Counted from the stretch's first letter, positions 37,383 through 48,007 are shown. The stretch: DNA of 64,000 nucleotides from Streptomyces sp. ISL-10 (GCF_018614575.1 NZ_JAGGOJ010000008.1:1-64000); one strand, 5' to 3'. Numbers and translations are program-made. The notes: generated from the sequence alone by a model not told the origin.

Positions 37383-38411
37383 ATGAAGGCGCTTGTCAAG
37401 CAGCACGCCGAGCCCGGGCTGTGGCTCATGGACGTGCCGGAGCCGCAGACCGGTCCCGGCGATGTGCTCATCAAGGTGCTGCGGACCGGCATCTGCGGCA
37501 CGGACCTGCACATCAGGTCCTGGGACGGCTGGGCGCAGCAGGCCGTCACGACACCGCGCATCCTCGGGCACGAGTTCGTCGGGGAGGTCGCGGCCGTCGG
37601 CGCCGACGTGGCGGACATCGCCGTCGGCGACGTGGTCAGCGGCGAGGGCCACCTCGTCTGCGGCAAGTGCCGCAACTGCCTGGCGGGCCGACGCCACCTG
37701 TGCCGCAGCACGGTCGGTCTCGGTGTCGGTCGCGACGGCGCTTTCGCCGAGTACGTGGCGCTGCCCGCCTCCAACGTCTGGGTGCACCGCACCAGGGTGG
37801 ACCTGGACATCGCCGCCATCTTCGACCCGTTCGGCAACGCCGTGCACACCGCGCTGTCCTTCCCGCTCGTCGGCGAGGACGTGCTGATCACGGGCGCGGG
37901 CCCGATCGGCATCATGGCCGCCGCCGTCGCCAAGCACGCGGGCGCGCGCAATGTGGTGATCACCGACGTAAGCGAGTCCCGCCTGGAGCTCGCCCGCAAG
38001 GTGGGCGCGACCCTCTCGGTGAACGTCTCGCAGAGCGACATCGCCGCCGCCCAGCGGCAGCTGGGTCTCAAGGAGGGCTTCGACATCGGCCTGGAGATGT
38101 CCGGCCGCCCCGAGGCGATGCGGGACATGGTCGACAACATGACGCACGGCGGCCGGATCGCGATGCTGGGCCTGCCCGCGCAGGAGTTCGCCGTCGACTG
38201 GTCGAAGATCGTGACCTCGATGATCACCATCAAGGGCATCTACGGCCGGGAGATGTTCGAGACCTGGTACGCCATGACGGTGCTCCTGGAGGGTGGCCTC
38301 GACCTCAGCCCTGTGATCACCGGCAGCTACGGATACCAGGATTTCGACGCCGCCTTCGACGAGGCAGCGACCGCCCGCAGCGGCAAGATCATCCTCGACT
38401 GGACCGTCTGA
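37383..38411 (+). CDS. tdh: L-threonine 3-dehydrogenase
   Basis: 342-aa zinc medium-chain dehydrogenase converting L-threonine and NAD to 2-amino-3-ketobutyrate. Catalytic-zinc ligands are in GICGTDLHI (Cys) and GHEFVGEV (His-Glu); the structural zinc cysteines are CGKCRNC...C; the NAD motif is [13 protein letters not shown]. The length matches the family. The second ATG (37383) has TGGAG 8 bp upstream and gives the usual MKALVK start. It is 42 bp ahead of kbl, the next enzyme of threonine degradation. Confidence 0.95.
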   Translation: MKALVKQHAEPGLWLMDVPEPQTGPGDVLIKVLRTGICGTDLHIRSWDGWAQQAVTTPRILGHEFVGEVAAVGADVADIAVGDVVSGEGHLVCGKCRNCLAGRRHLCRSTVGLGVGRDGAFAEYVALPASNVWVHRTRVDLDIAAIFDPFGNAVHTALSFPLVGEDVLITGAGPIGIMAAAVAKHAGARNVVITDVSESRLELARKVGATLSVNVSQSDIAAAQRQLGLKEGFDIGLEMSGRPEAMRDMVDNMTHGGRIAMLGLPAQEFAVDWSKIVTSMITIKGIYGREMFETWYAMTVLLEGGLDLSPVITGSYGYQDFDAAFDEAATARSGKIILDWTV

Positions 38412-38453
38412 GTCCCGCTCTCGCACCGCGTTACCGCCTCAAGGAGAACCCTC

Positions 38454-39653
38454 ATGTACGCGTCCGTCCGCGACGAACTCCGCGCCACCCTCGACGAGAT
38501 CCGCGACGCCGGTCTCTACAAGCCCGAGCGGGTCATCGGCACCCCGCAGAGCGCGTCCGTCGCCGTCACGACGGGTGGCGCCCCCGGTGACGTGCTCAAC
38601 TTCTGCGCGAACAACTACCTCGGCCTCGCCGACCACCCCGGCGTCGTCGCCGCTGCCAAGGACGCCCTCGACCGCTGGGGCTACGGGATGGCCTCCGTCC
38701 GCTTCATCTGCGGAACGCAGGAGATCCACAAGGAGCTGGAGCAGCGCCTGTCGGCGTTCCTCGGCCAGGAGGACACGATCCTCTACTCCTCTTGCTTCGA
38801 CGCCAACGGCGGGGTGTTCGAGACCCTCCTCGGTCCCGAGGACGCCGTCATCTCCGACGCCCTCAACCACGCCTCCATCATCGACGGCATCCGCCTGTCC
38901 AAGGCCCGCCGCCACCGCTACGCCAACCGCGACATGGCCGACCTCGAGCTGCAGCTGAAGAAGGCCGTCGAGGGCGGCGCCCGCCGCCGCCTCATCGTCA
39001 CCGACGGCGTCTTCTCGATGGACGGCTACGTCGCGCCCCTCGCCGAGATCTGCGATCTCGCCGACCGCTACGACGCCATGGTCATGGTCGACGACTCGCA
39101 CGCCGTCGGCTTCGTCGGCCCCGGCGGCCGCGGCACCCCCGAACTGCACGGCGTCATGGACCGCGTCGACATCATCACCGGCACCCTCGGCAAGGCGCTC
39201 GGCGGTGCGTCCGGCGGCTATGTCGCGGCCCGCGCCGAAATCGTCGAGCTGCTGCGCCAGCGCTCCCGCCCCTACCTGTTCTCCAACTCCCTCGCTCCGG
39301 TGATCGCCGCCGCCTCCCTCAAGGTCCTGGACCTGCTGGAGTCCGCCGGCGACCTGCGCCAGAAGCTGGCGGCGAACACCAAGCTGTTCCGTACGAAGAT
39401 GACCGAGGCCGGCTTCGAGATCCTGCCCGGAGACCATGCCATCGCGCCCGTCATGATCGGCGACGCCGCGGAGGCGGGCCGGATGGCCGAGCTGCTGCTC
39501 GAGCGCGGCGTGTACGTGATCGGCTTCTCCTACCCCGTCGTGCCCATGGGGCAGGCGCGCATCCGGGTCCAGCTGTCCGCCGCGCACTCCACCGCGGACG
39601 TCGAGCGCGCGGTCGCCGCCTTCACCGACGCCCGCCGGGCCCTGAAGGGCTGA
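38454..39653 (+). CDS. kbl: Glycine C-acetyltransferase (2-amino-3-ketobutyrate CoA ligase)
   Basis: 399-aa PLP-dependent alpha-oxoamine synthase that cleaves 2-amino-3-ketobutyrate with CoA to glycine and acetyl-CoA. Visible: [29 protein letters not shown], and [15 protein letters not shown] with the PLP lysine. AAGGAG before the ATG. With tdh it forms the complete threonine-to-glycine route. Confidence 0.95.
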   Translation: MYASVRDELRATLDEIRDAGLYKPERVIGTPQSASVAVTTGGAPGDVLNFCANNYLGLADHPGVVAAAKDALDRWGYGMASVRFICGTQEIHKELEQRLSAFLGQEDTILYSSCFDANGGVFETLLGPEDAVISDALNHASIIDGIRLSKARRHRYANRDMADLELQLKKAVEGGARRRLIVTDGVFSMDGYVAPLAEICDLADRYDAMVMVDDSHAVGFVGPGGRGTPELHGVMDRVDIITGTLGKALGGASGGYVAARAEIVELLRQRSRPYLFSNSLAPVIAAASLKVLDLLESAGDLRQKLAANTKLFRTKMTEAGFEILPGDHAIAPVMIGDAAEAGRMAELLLERGVYVIGFSYPVVPMGQARIRVQLSAAHSTADVERAVAAFTDARRALKG

Positions 39654-39690
39654 GGCCGAAGGGGGCCGCCCAGGCTGGCAAAATGGCCTG

Positions 39691-40605
39691 GTGATCGACC
39701 CCCGGCGGCTGCGCATCCTGCGGGCCGTGGCGGACCACCGTACGGTGACCGCCGCGGCCTCCGCGCTGTACCTCACCCCCTCCGCCGTCTCCCAGCAGCT
39801 CAATGCGCTGGAACAGGAGACGGGCCACGCCCTGCTGATCCGCAGCGGCAAGGGCGTGACCCTGACGGCGGCGGGCGAGATCCTTCTCGCCCACGCCCAC
39901 GCCGTCCTCGCCCAGCTCGAGCGTGCCGAGGCGGAGCTCGCCGCGTACGCGGGCGGGGCTGCGGGCGAGGTGACCGTCGCCGCGTTCGCCACCGGCATCG
40001 CCGAGGTCGTGGCACCGGCGATAGGGCGCCTGGCCGCTGACCACCCGGGCATCCGTGTGCGCGTGCGCGACGCCGAGGGTGACGAGAGCCTGCCGCTGGT
40101 CCTCGACGGCGAAGCCGATCTCGCGGTGGCCGTCGAGTACCGGGGCGCTCCCGGCGCGGACGACCGGAGGCTGGCCAGGGTGCCCCTGTACGCCGAGCCG
40201 TTCGACGCGGTGCTGCGTGCCGACCATCCGCTCGCGGCCGGCGACACCGTGGAGCTGGCCCGGTTCGGGGACAGCGACTGGATCGGCCCGTACCCCGGCA
40301 ACCCGTGCCACGACATGGTGCTGCTCGCCTGCGAACTGGCGGGCTTCCAGCCCCGGCTCGTACACCTGTCGGACGACTTCCGGGCCGTTGTCGCACTCGC
40401 GGGCGCGGGCGCGGGTGTCGCGCTCGTACCGCGTTCGGCGCTGCGGGGGATGGAGCTGAGCGACACGGTGGTCAGGGCCGTGTCCGGACCCGCCGCCACG
40501 CGCCGCGTCTTCGCCGCGGTACGACGCGGTGCGGAGAGCCATCCGCTGATCCGCCCGGTCCTCGACGCCCTCGCTCTCACCGCCGGGGGCCTGTCCACCG
40601 ACTGA
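39691..40605 (+). CDS. LysR-family transcriptional regulator
   Basis: 304 aa. N-terminal winged HTH (LRILRAVADHRTVTAAASALYLTPSAVSQQL) and a C-terminal substrate-binding domain. GTG start 37 bp after kbl on the same strand, so it may be co-transcribed with tdh-kbl and respond to threonine, glycine or a related metabolite, though a link is only positional. Confidence 0.9.
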   Translation: MIDPRRLRILRAVADHRTVTAAASALYLTPSAVSQQLNALEQETGHALLIRSGKGVTLTAAGEILLAHAHAVLAQLERAEAELAAYAGGAAGEVTVAAFATGIAEVVAPAIGRLAADHPGIRVRVRDAEGDESLPLVLDGEADLAVAVEYRGAPGADDRRLARVPLYAEPFDAVLRADHPLAAGDTVELARFGDSDWIGPYPGNPCHDMVLLACELAGFQPRLVHLSDDFRAVVALAGAGAGVALVPRSALRGMELSDTVVRAVSGPAATRRVFAAVRRGAESHPLIRPVLDALALTAGGLSTD

Positions 40606-40953
40606 AGGCCGCCTCACGCACGTCCGCGCCGCGTCCGCGTCACGGCCTCGCCGGGACTCCAGCGCCGTCACCGCGGGTTGTCCACCTGCGCGCAGACCGC
40701 CGAGGCGGCCGCTTCGATCACGGCGCCGACCGAGATGGTGGGACCGGTCCGCAAGGTCCGCGGCCCCGAGCCGGTCCGTCCCGGGCACGCCGCCCCACGC
40801 CGCTCGCACTCCGCGGGGCCCGCGCTGACCGGCCTGCCACACGCCGTGCGGAAGGCGGCGCGGCAGGAGGGCCTGTCCGGCGGACGAGCTCCGGACAGGC
40901 CCCGGGCCGACGGGCAAGGTTCGCCCTGCCCTGGCCCGCGTGGCTGCACACCC
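40606..40953. other. 348-bp gap between convergent lysR and secDF
   Basis: Contains the secDF terminator stem (40869-40902). No gene recognised on either strand. Confidence 0.5.
40869..40902 (-). terminator. Hairpin terminator of secDF
   Basis: Perfect 12-bp stem GGGCCTGTCCGG / CCGGACAGGCCC with a 10-nt loop, 52 bp past the secDF stop in the direction of transcription. No T-tract, as is usual in Streptomyces. Confidence 0.75.
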
Positions 40954-43281
40954 TCAGACGACGGCCCCACTGCTGTCGCGCCGCGGTGCCGGGTGTCCGC
41001 CGCGCTGCGACGCGGCCGGGCGGGACCGCTGGGAGCGGCGGGACCGAAGGATCACGGCCACCGGCATGGCGGTGAACACCGTCGACGCCATGCCCACCAC
41101 GACACCCGCGAGCAGTGCCACGGAGAAGTCGGTCAGCGAGTCGCCGCCCAGGACGGCGAGCGCGACGAGCACGAACAGCGCACCCGTGCCGGTGTTCACC
41201 GTACGCGGCAAGGTCTGCGCCACCGCCCGGTCCGCGAGCTCCGCCCACGTCAGTGACGTGCCGGTCCGGCGCAGTTCGCGCAGCCGGTCCAGGACCACGA
41301 CCGTGTCGTTGACGGAGTACCCGACCACCGTGAGCAGCGCCGCCAGGAAGACGCTGTCGACGGGCCGGCCCAGCCAGGCGAACAGACCCACCACCAGCAG
41401 CACGTCCTGCACCATCGCGACGACCGCGGCCGCCCCGAACGCCCAGCGGAACCGTACGCTCAGATACAGCAGTTGGGCCGCGACCGCGACGCCCAGCGCG
41501 ATCAGCGCATGCGTGCGCAGCTCGCTGCCGAGACTCGGCCCGATCAGATCATCGCGTTCCACCCGGACGTCGCCGCCCACCCCGGCCAGCGCCTCACGGA
41601 TCCGTTCCTGGTGCGCGTCCCCGGTCGCCTTGGTGCGCACCGACACACTGTGCTCGCCGGTCGTCTGCACCACCGCCTGCGGGAATCCGGCCTCGACCAC
41701 GGCCGTGCGGGCCGCATCCGCGTCCACCGGCCGATCGGCGGCGTACTGCACGCTCCGCCCGCCGGTGAACTCGACGCCGAACTCCAGCCCGCGCACCCCG
41801 ATCCCGCCGACGGCGAGCAGCAGCAGACCGGCACAGATCCCGAGCCAGCGCCGCCGGTGCCGCATCAGCCGGGGCGTACGCCGTGCAAGACGTGCCCGCA
41901 GACGTCCCGTCGTCGCCATGCCGGTGAGCCAGGGCCGCCGGCCCACGAACGACATGCGCACCGCCCATTCGGCGAGCAGCCGGGTGATCAGCATCGCGGA
42001 GACCATGGACGCCGACACACCGATGGCGAGGGTGACGCCGAAGCCCTTGACGGGGCCGGTGGCGAACGCGAAGAGCAGACCGGCGGCGAGCAGCGTCGTC
42101 ACGTTCGAGTCGGCCACCGCGCTCCACGCCTTGCTGAACCCGGTACGCAGGGGCCTGCGCAGATCGCGGGGTGCCTTGGCGCGCCGGTCGCCGGGAGGCG
42201 TGTACTCCTCCCGTGCCCGTTCGAACACGAGTACGTTGGCGTCCACGGCGATGCCGATGGCGAGGACGAACCCGGCCAGCCCCGGGAGCGTGAGGGTCGC
42301 GCCGAGCGCTACGACCGCGGCGTACGAGAGGAGTCCGTACAGGGCCAGTGCGACGGTGGCGATCAGGCCCAGCAGCCGGTACACGGCCACGATGAACAGC
42401 CCCGTGCACACCAGGCCGATCACGGCCGCCAGCGCGCTCGCCCGGATCGCCTCGGCGCCGAGCGTCGGACCCACCGTGCTCTGCTCGACCGTCGTCACGG
42501 GGACGGGAAGGGCGCCTCCTTTGACGAGCGCCGCCAGGTCGCGCGCCTCGCCCGCGTCGAATCCGCCGCTGATCTGCGCGGAGCCGCCGGTGATGCCCGT
42601 CTCGCACGGCACGCTGCTCTGCATGCCCGGCGCCGACACGATCCGGTCGTCCAGCACGATCGCCACGCGCCGCGCCGGATCCGTGGGGGCGGCGCACGCC
42701 GCGTCGCCCGTCAGACGGGCCCAGGTGTCGCCCGCGTCGCCGCGGAACGACAGATCGACGCTCCAGCCCCTGCCCGTGTGCGTGTCGAGCACCGCCTCGG
42801 CGTCCTGCACGCCGTCGCCGGTCAGTGCGGGCGGCCCGAGCCGCAGTCGGCCGCCGGGTGTGTCCGGGTCGGCCAGGACGCGCGAACCGTCCGCGGCGGG
42901 GCCGGTCCGCCCTCCCGGCGCGGCGACGCCGATGACGGCGTGGAAGGTCAGCTGGGCAGTGCGGCCGATGACATCGGCGGCCTTGCGGGGGTCCTGCGCA
43001 CCGGGCAGTTCGACGACGATGCGACGCTCCCCGGAGCGGGCGAGGGACGGTTCGGCGACACCGAGCCCGTCGACGCGGCGGCGCAGCACCTCAAGCGCGC
43101 GGTCGGTGGCGGCCGCGTCGGCACGGACGGTGGGGGAGTCCTCGGTTTCGAGGACGATGCGGGTGCCACCGCGCAGATCGAGTCCGAGGCGGGCAGGGGT
43201 GGTCAGAGCGATCCAGAGCGAGAAGGCGACGACGGCGAGCGCGACCAGCGCACGCCAACGGGTGGTAGGGCGAGATGACAT
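40954..43281 (-). CDS. secDF: Fused SecD-SecF protein-export membrane protein
   Basis: 775 aa. SecD half: LDLRGGTRIVLET near residue 35, a large extracellular P1 domain (DDRIVSAPGMQS...ISGGF), then six TM helices with GIAVDANVLVFERAREE. SecF half: LEFGVEFTGGRSVQYA near 515, then VGYSVNDTVVVLDRLRE and a final TM cluster. SecDF uses the proton gradient to pull exported proteins through SecYEG. The ATG at 43281 is chosen (GGAG, 5 bp). Fusion in one chain and absence of yajC or ruv neighbours suggest an additional copy rather than the housekeeping one. Confidence 0.93.
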   Translation of the reverse strand: MSSRPTTRWRALVALAVVAFSLWIALTTPARLGLDLRGGTRIVLETEDSPTVRADAAATDRALEVLRRRVDGLGVAEPSLARSGERRIVVELPGAQDPRKAADVIGRTAQLTFHAVIGVAAPGGRTGPAADGSRVLADPDTPGGRLRLGPPALTGDGVQDAEAVLDTHTGRGWSVDLSFRGDAGDTWARLTGDAACAAPTDPARRVAIVLDDRIVSAPGMQSSVPCETGITGGSAQISGGFDAGEARDLAALVKGGALPVPVTTVEQSTVGPTLGAEAIRASALAAVIGLVCTGLFIVAVYRLLGLIATVALALYGLLSYAAVVALGATLTLPGLAGFVLAIGIAVDANVLVFERAREEYTPPGDRRAKAPRDLRRPLRTGFSKAWSAVADSNVTTLLAAGLLFAFATGPVKGFGVTLAIGVSASMVSAMLITRLLAEWAVRMSFVGRRPWLTGMATTGRLRARLARRTPRLMRHRRRWLGICAGLLLLAVGGIGVRGLEFGVEFTGGRSVQYAADRPVDADAARTAVVEAGFPQAVVQTTGEHSVSVRTKATGDAHQERIREALAGVGGDVRVERDDLIGPSLGSELRTHALIALGVAVAAQLLYLSVRFRWAFGAAAVVAMVQDVLLVVGLFAWLGRPVDSVFLAALLTVVGYSVNDTVVVLDRLRELRRTGTSLTWAELADRAVAQTLPRTVNTGTGALFVLVALAVLGGDSLTDFSVALLAGVVVGMASTVFTAMPVAVILRSRRSQRSRPAASQRGGHPAPRRDSSGAVV

Positions 43282-43426
43282 GAAGGCTCCACGAACGGTC
43301 CGCGGACGACACGGCGCCGTGCGGAGACGGACGTCGTACGCCGACGGACGGGCGGACACAGGTGGGCGCCACGCGTCCGCGTGCCGCAGGCATGCCGCGG
43401 CACCCGGGACGGCGGGCGCGGGAACG

Positions 43427-43918
43427 TCAGCTGTGCCGGGTGGAGGGAGGTCCGCGGGTGTCCCGCGGGTCGTACGCGTCGCGCGGCGGAGCCCGTTCCC
43501 GTCGCGTCCCCGCCGGCACACTCCCGTGCAGCGGAAGGGGCTGTGCGGCGGCCACGGGGCCGGTCAGCAGCGGAGGTGTGCCGGTGTGCCGGACCGAGTG
43601 CTCGGCGGTCGCCTGGTGCTGCACCGCCTTCTCGGGCCCCGCCGGGCGGCTCGCCCGTACGGTCTCGGCACCGGCCGCACCCACCCGGGCGGCGGCCGGA
43701 GAAAGCGGCGGCGTGACAGCGGGACGCACCGAGTGGAGGGGCGCGGCCCGCGGGGCGGGGACGGGCGACGGGCCCTGGGCGCCCGCGGCCGTCGTGATCG
43801 CGATCATCGTGCCCGCGGTCGTACCGCCGAGTGTCACCACGAGGGAAAAGAGGGACAGGATGCCGAGGAGCGCGGGTGACAGGGCCGCCGCGAGGACCCG
43901 ATGCGTGCGCCGTCGCAT
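43427..43918 (-). CDS. Putative small secreted or membrane protein
   Basis: About 163 aa. MRRRTHRVLAAALSPALLG starts a signal-anchor helix extending to about residue 45, followed by an Ala/Pro/Val-rich low-complexity exterior. The ATG at 43918 has a GGGGGCGAGG purine run directly before it; ATG 43960 in the same frame is an alternative. 145 bp upstream of secDF on the same strand. No family recognised; codon bias supports coding but composition is weak. Confidence 0.55.
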   Translation of the reverse strand: MRRRTHRVLAAALSPALLGILSLFSLVVTLGGTTAGTMIAITTAAGAQGPSPVPAPRAAPLHSVRPAVTPPLSPAAARVGAAGAETVRASRPAGPEKAVQHQATAEHSVRHTGTPPLLTGPVAAAQPLPLHGSVPAGTRRERAPPRDAYDPRDTRGPPSTRHS

Positions 43919-44133
43919 CCTCGCCCCCTGGGGTTCCGGTTGTTCCAACTTCCCCGCCACGGCTCAGAGTAGGCGACGAGGGCGGGCTCGGGGCGGCGGC
44001 CCGCGTGTCCGCCCTTCGGACGGGCGGGGTACGCGTCGTGGACGGCTGCGGCGCACCACGGCCGGGTTGGCTTACGATCACGGCGGGCGGCCGCGCTCTG
44101 GCGGTCGCCAGCCCCACACCCATGGAGGTCATC

Positions 44134-44979
44134 GTGTTCGGGACGGCCCGAGGACACCGCACCCACCGAAGCAGCTTCCGCTTCCGCGTCACCGCAGCTG
44201 CCGTGGCGGCCGGCGTGACCCTCGCCGGCTGTGCCTCCTCCGACGACGGACCCGGTGAGGCGGCCGGCGGCGTTCCCGTGGTGGAGAAGGGCAAGCTGAC
44301 CACCTGCACGCACCTGCCCTACCCGCCCTTCCAGTTCGAGCAGAACGGGAAGATCGTCGGCTTCGACGTCGCCCTGATCGACCTCGTGGCGAAGAACCTC
44401 GGCGTGGAACAGAAGATCCTCGACACCCCGTTCGAGAACTTCAAGACCGGCGCCTTCCTCAACTCCGGCGAATGCGACCTTGCCGCCGCTGGTATGACGA
44501 TCACCGACGATCGCAAGAAGAACGTGGACTTCTCCGTCCCCTACTTCGACGCCACCCAGGCGCTGCTCGCCACCAAGAAGAGCGGTGTGAAGACGCTCGC
44601 CGACGTCAAATCGCAGAAGAAGAAGCTCGGCGCGCAGGCCGAGACGACCGGCGAGAGCTACGCCAAGAGCCAGGGCTTCGACCCGGTCGCCTTCGAAAGC
44701 TCCGACGCCGTCCTGAACGGCCTGCGTACCGGCCAGGTCGACGCGGTCGTCATCGACTACCCGGTGGTTCAGGGCTGGCTGAAGGACAAGGCGAATGCCG
44801 CCGAGTTCGTCCTCGGCCAGAACATCGACACCGGTGAGCAGTACGGCTTCTCGGTGAAGAAGGGCAACGACAAGCTGCGCGCCGCGATCGACAAGGCGAT
44901 CAAGGACGCCCGCGCCGACGGCACGTACGACAAGCTCTACCAGCAGTGGATCGGTCCGCTGCCCAAGGGCCGGTCGTGA
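44134..44979 (+). CDS. Polar amino-acid ABC transporter substrate-binding lipoprotein
   Basis: 281-aa family-3 extracellular solute-binding protein. Signal peptide with lipobox LAGC near residue 29, then TCTHLPYPPFQF, GFDVALIDLVAKNLG, CDLAAAGMTITDDRKKNVDFS and YDKLYQQWIG, all typical of glutamate/arginine/cystine binders. The GTG at 44134 is chosen because GGAGG lies 5 bp upstream. Stop overlaps the permease start (GTGA). First gene of a complete transporter operon, divergent from the gene at 43918. Confidence 0.93.
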   Translation: MFGTARGHRTHRSSFRFRVTAAAVAAGVTLAGCASSDDGPGEAAGGVPVVEKGKLTTCTHLPYPPFQFEQNGKIVGFDVALIDLVAKNLGVEQKILDTPFENFKTGAFLNSGECDLAAAGMTITDDRKKNVDFSVPYFDATQALLATKKSGVKTLADVKSQKKKLGAQAETTGESYAKSQGFDPVAFESSDAVLNGLRTGQVDAVVIDYPVVQGWLKDKANAAEFVLGQNIDTGEQYGFSVKKGNDKLRAAIDKAIKDARADGTYDKLYQQWIGPLPKGRS

Positions 44980-45776
44980 CCTCACGTCTCACCCGGCGCC
45001 AGCGGCGCCGGGTCTCACAGGGCATCCAGTACGCGGTTTTCGTGGCGGCCCTCGTCGTCATCGGTCTGCTCGCCGACTGGGACCGTCTGCAGAACCAGTT
45101 CGCGCAGAAGGACCTCGCCAGGGAACTGTTCCCGAACATCATCACCACCGCACTGCGCAACACGGTGGTGTACACCCTGTCCGGCTTCGTCTTCGGCCTG
45201 GTCCTCGGCCTGGTCATCGCGCTGATGCGGCTGTCGTCCGTGGCCCCCTACCGGTGGGTGGCGAGCGTCTACATCGAGATCTTCCGCGGGCTGCCCGCGC
45301 TGCTGATCTTCATCTTCGTCGGTGTCGCGGTACCGCTCGCCTTCCCCGGCACGGAGATCCCGGGCGGCACGTACGGGAAGGTCGCCCTCGGTCTCGGCCT
45401 GGTCGCCGCCGCCTACATGGCGGAGACCATCCGGGCCGGCATCCAGGCCGTGCCCAAGGGCCAGATGGAGGCGGCCCGTTCCCTGGGGTTCTCGCACGCC
45501 AGGGCCATGGTCTCGGTGATCATCCCGCAGGCTTTCCGCATCGTGATCCCGCCCCTGACGAACGAACTGGTGCTGCTGTTCAAGGACTCGTCCCTCGTCC
45601 TGTTCCTCGGCGTCACACTGAATGAGCGCGAGCTGACCAAGTTCGGCAGGGACCTGGCGAGCCAGACGGCCAACTCCACGCCGATCCTGGTCGCCGGCCT
45701 GTGCTATCTGCTGGTGACCGTGCCGCTGAGTTTCGTGGTGCGCCGCCTCGAAGCCCGCGCCGAAAAGGCCAAGTGA
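44976..45776 (+). CDS. Polar amino-acid ABC transporter permease
   Basis: 266 aa, HisM/GlnP type. Several TM helices; [22 protein letters not shown] and the EAA loop [43 protein letters not shown] that contacts the ATPase. Cytoplasmic membrane. GTG start within the previous stop. Confidence 0.94.
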   Translation: MTSRLTRRQRRRVSQGIQYAVFVAALVVIGLLADWDRLQNQFAQKDLARELFPNIITTALRNTVVYTLSGFVFGLVLGLVIALMRLSSVAPYRWVASVYIEIFRGLPALLIFIFVGVAVPLAFPGTEIPGGTYGKVALGLGLVAAAYMAETIRAGIQAVPKGQMEAARSLGFSHARAMVSVIIPQAFRIVIPPLTNELVLLFKDSSLVLFLGVTLNERELTKFGRDLASQTANSTPILVAGLCYLLVTVPLSFVVRRLEARAEKAK

Positions 45777-45783
45777 GGAACGG

Positions 45784-46632
45784 ATGCCCAAGAAGACGGC
45801 ACAGTCGGGGAGCGGGAGCGGGAGCATGAGCGACACGGGCCGTCCCGAGATCGAGATCCGGGGCCTTTACAAGTCCTTCGGTGACAACCAGGTCCTGCGC
45901 GGCATCGACCTCGACATCGCCGCGGGCGAGGTGGTCTGCGTCATCGGGCCCTCGGGGTCCGGGAAGTCGACGCTGCTGCGCTGTGTGAACCTGCTGGAGG
46001 AGCCGACCGACGGCCAGGTGTTCGTCGGCGGCACCGAGGTCACCGACCTCGACGTCGACATCGACGCCGTACGCCGCCGGATCGGCATGGTCTTCCAGCA
46101 GTTCAACCTCTTCCCGCACGTGAACGTGACGGAGAACCTCACCCTGCCGCAGCGGCGCGTGCTGCGCCGGGACAAGGCGAATGCCGCCGAGGTGGCCCTG
46201 CGGAACCTGGAGCGGGTCGGTCTCGCGGACAAGGCCGACGCGTATCCCGCGCAGCTGTCCGGCGGTCAGCAGCAGCGGGTGGCGATCGCCCGTGCCCTGG
46301 TCATGGATCCCGAGGTCATGCTCTTCGACGAGCCGACCTCGGCGCTCGACCCGGAACTGGTGGGCGACGTCCTCGCGGTGATGCGTCAGCTGGCCGCCGA
46401 GGGCATGACCATGATGGTCGTCACGCACGAGATGAGCTTCGCCCGGGAGGTCGCCGACAGGGTGGTGTTCATGGACGGCGGAGTGATCGTCGAACAGGGG
46501 CCGGCGGAGCAGGTCGTCGGTGCTCCTCAGCACGAGCGCACCCGCAACTTCCTGATGCGACTCCTCGACCCGGCCGCGGCCGAACAGCCGGGCGCCGGCG
46601 GCGCGGCGGAAGCCCCGGACAAGGAGAGCTGA
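45784..46632 (+). CDS. Polar amino-acid ABC transporter ATPase
   Basis: 282 aa, GlnQ type. Walker [11 protein letters not shown]-loop FQQFNLFPH, signature LSGGQQQR, Walker [16 protein letters not shown]-loop THEM. GAGGAA before the ATG; ATG 45826 is an alternative that removes a Ser/Gly-rich head. Completes the operon, 7 bp after the permease. Confidence 0.95.
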   Translation: MPKKTAQSGSGSGSMSDTGRPEIEIRGLYKSFGDNQVLRGIDLDIAAGEVVCVIGPSGSGKSTLLRCVNLLEEPTDGQVFVGGTEVTDLDVDIDAVRRRIGMVFQQFNLFPHVNVTENLTLPQRRVLRRDKANAAEVALRNLERVGLADKADAYPAQLSGGQQQRVAIARALVMDPEVMLFDEPTSALDPELVGDVLAVMRQLAAEGMTMMVVTHEMSFAREVADRVVFMDGGVIVEQGPAEQVVGAPQHERTRNFLMRLLDPAAAEQPGAGGAAEAPDKES

Positions 46633-46732
46633 CGCCCGGCCCCCTGCCGGAAGGCCCGGAACAGCTGATGCCCGGTCTCCCCTGTGGGGCCCCGGACAAC
46701 GACACCTGACGGGGCCGGCCATGAAGCCGGTC

Positions 46733-46767
46733 GGCCCCGGCCGGGAGGGGGATGCCCGGCCGGGGCC
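46733..46767. terminator. Bidirectional hairpin between convergent genes
   Basis: Perfect 13-bp stem GGCCCCGGCCGGG / CCCGGCCGGGGCC with a 9-nt loop, between the transporter ATPase and the convergent DUF4360 gene. A shorter stem of GGGGCCG / CGGCCCC overlaps it on the left (46710-46737). Confidence 0.8.
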
Positions 46768-46789
46768 TTCGCAGTGGTCGTTCTCCCGG

Positions 46790-47440
46790 TCAGTTCCGGG
46801 GGCACTCCTTCCACGCCAGGTGGTAGATCGTGCTGATGTCACCGTCCGTCGAGTCCATGGTCATGTAGCTCGTGGCCGACGGGGCCGACGCGCCCGCGCT
46901 GACGCGGAGTTCGGTGTTGATGTTGAAGTTCCGCTGCACCCCGCACGGTGCCCACACGAGCTGTGCCCAGTCCGTTGCGTCGGTGGCCTGCCAGTTGTCG
47001 TCGTACGGGCCCTGGAACGTGTGCGTACGCGATGCGGTGTTCGGCGAGCCCTGGAAGTAGTACGAGGCCTTCTCCGTTCCGCTCGCGCCGGGCTGCAGCG
47101 AGGCATAGCCGCGGTAGTCGACGCTGGCGACGGCGTAGGTGAAGCCCTGCGGGACGTGGACGATGAGGTTGAGCTGGCAGTTCTTGCGCGACGCGGTGGG
47201 CGAGGAGCCGCCGCCCACCTGGGCGAGGTATTCGCTGTACGTCACGGTGAAGGCGGTGTTGTCCTCGGAGACGGCGACGGCGGCGGTGCCCAGGGGGCAT
47301 CCGGAGCCGTTCACCGTCGCGACATCGATGACGATCTTGTCGGGCGGTGGGTCACTGATCCCCGACGGGCTGTGCTGCGCGGGCAACACGGAGGCGAACA
47401 GAGCGGCGACCGCTCCACTCACCAGCAGACCGGCGTTCAT
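46790..47440 (-). CDS. DUF4360 secreted protein
   Basis: 216 aa with an N-terminal signal peptide (MNAGLLVSGAVAALFASVLPAQ). The mature region has DUF4360 features: a Cys-containing GSGCPLGTAAVAVSEDNTAFTV block, QVGGG, RKNCQLNL and a C-terminal PCG...LAWKEC. Four conserved cysteines suggest disulfides outside the cell. ATG 47440 (GGGAG upstream) is preferred over ATG 47455. Function unknown; related proteins are common secreted products of Streptomyces and fungi. Confidence 0.87.
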   Translation of the reverse strand: MNAGLLVSGAVAALFASVLPAQHSPSGISDPPPDKIVIDVATVNGSGCPLGTAAVAVSEDNTAFTVTYSEYLAQVGGGSSPTASRKNCQLNLIVHVPQGFTYAVASVDYRGYASLQPGASGTEKASYYFQGSPNTASRTHTFQGPYDDNWQATDATDWAQLVWAPCGVQRNFNINTELRVSAGASAPSATSYMTMDSTDGDISTIYHLAWKECPRN

Positions 47441-48007
47441 GGTTCTCCCATCCATTGCTTCGGTGCCGGGCGCCGGCGCGGGGGAGCGCCCGGCGCGAGG
47501 TGGGGGGTGCGGCCGGCCGTGGTGCGGGCCGGCCGTCACGGACCAGGTGCGTGGGATCGAGCTGTGCAGGAACGGGTCGAACGACGGCATGCGACTGCGA
47601 AGGTTGAAAAGTCATGCACATGACAGTCGCATGCCTGAGCTGCACGGTCACTGTGGACCGGGAGTGGTCGAATGGTACAAACCAATAACGCCTCCGGCCA
47701 GGGCGACGACCAGCCATTAACGGCGCGCGGAACGGCCCGTTCATGGCCTGGTTGCGACCATGCGGCCCGATCCCGGCCCAGCAGCGGCAACGCCGTGTCG
47801 CTGACGCCCGGTGGACGGACTGACCCCACCTCACCTCGAACGCGTCGGACGCCGCGGGGGCGCTGAGCAGCCGAGCGCACTGCCCCGCTCCGGCCGGACC
47901 GAACGCAGCCGGCCCGTGGCGCCCATCGGCGCGTGCCGCGCCCAGATGCTGGGCCGCGGCGGCGGGACCGGTGCCAGGTGCGGCCGGTGCCGTTAGGCTG
48001 ATCAGCG
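47441..48007. other. 567-bp divergent intergenic region
   Basis: Separates the DUF4360 gene and a methyltransferase gene and should contain both promoters. Holds the nested inverted repeats at 47586-47635 and a locally A-rich stretch near 47680-47725. No gene recognised. Confidence 0.5.
47586..47635. promoter_or_regulatory. Nested inverted repeats upstream of the DUF4360 gene
   Basis: Outer perfect 12-bp arms GGCATGCGACTG (47586-47597) and CAGTCGCATGCC (47624-47635). Inside lies GTCATG-CA-CATGAC (47611-47624). Located about 150-195 bp upstream of the DUF4360 start. A likely operator or a leader hairpin. Confidence 0.65.
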
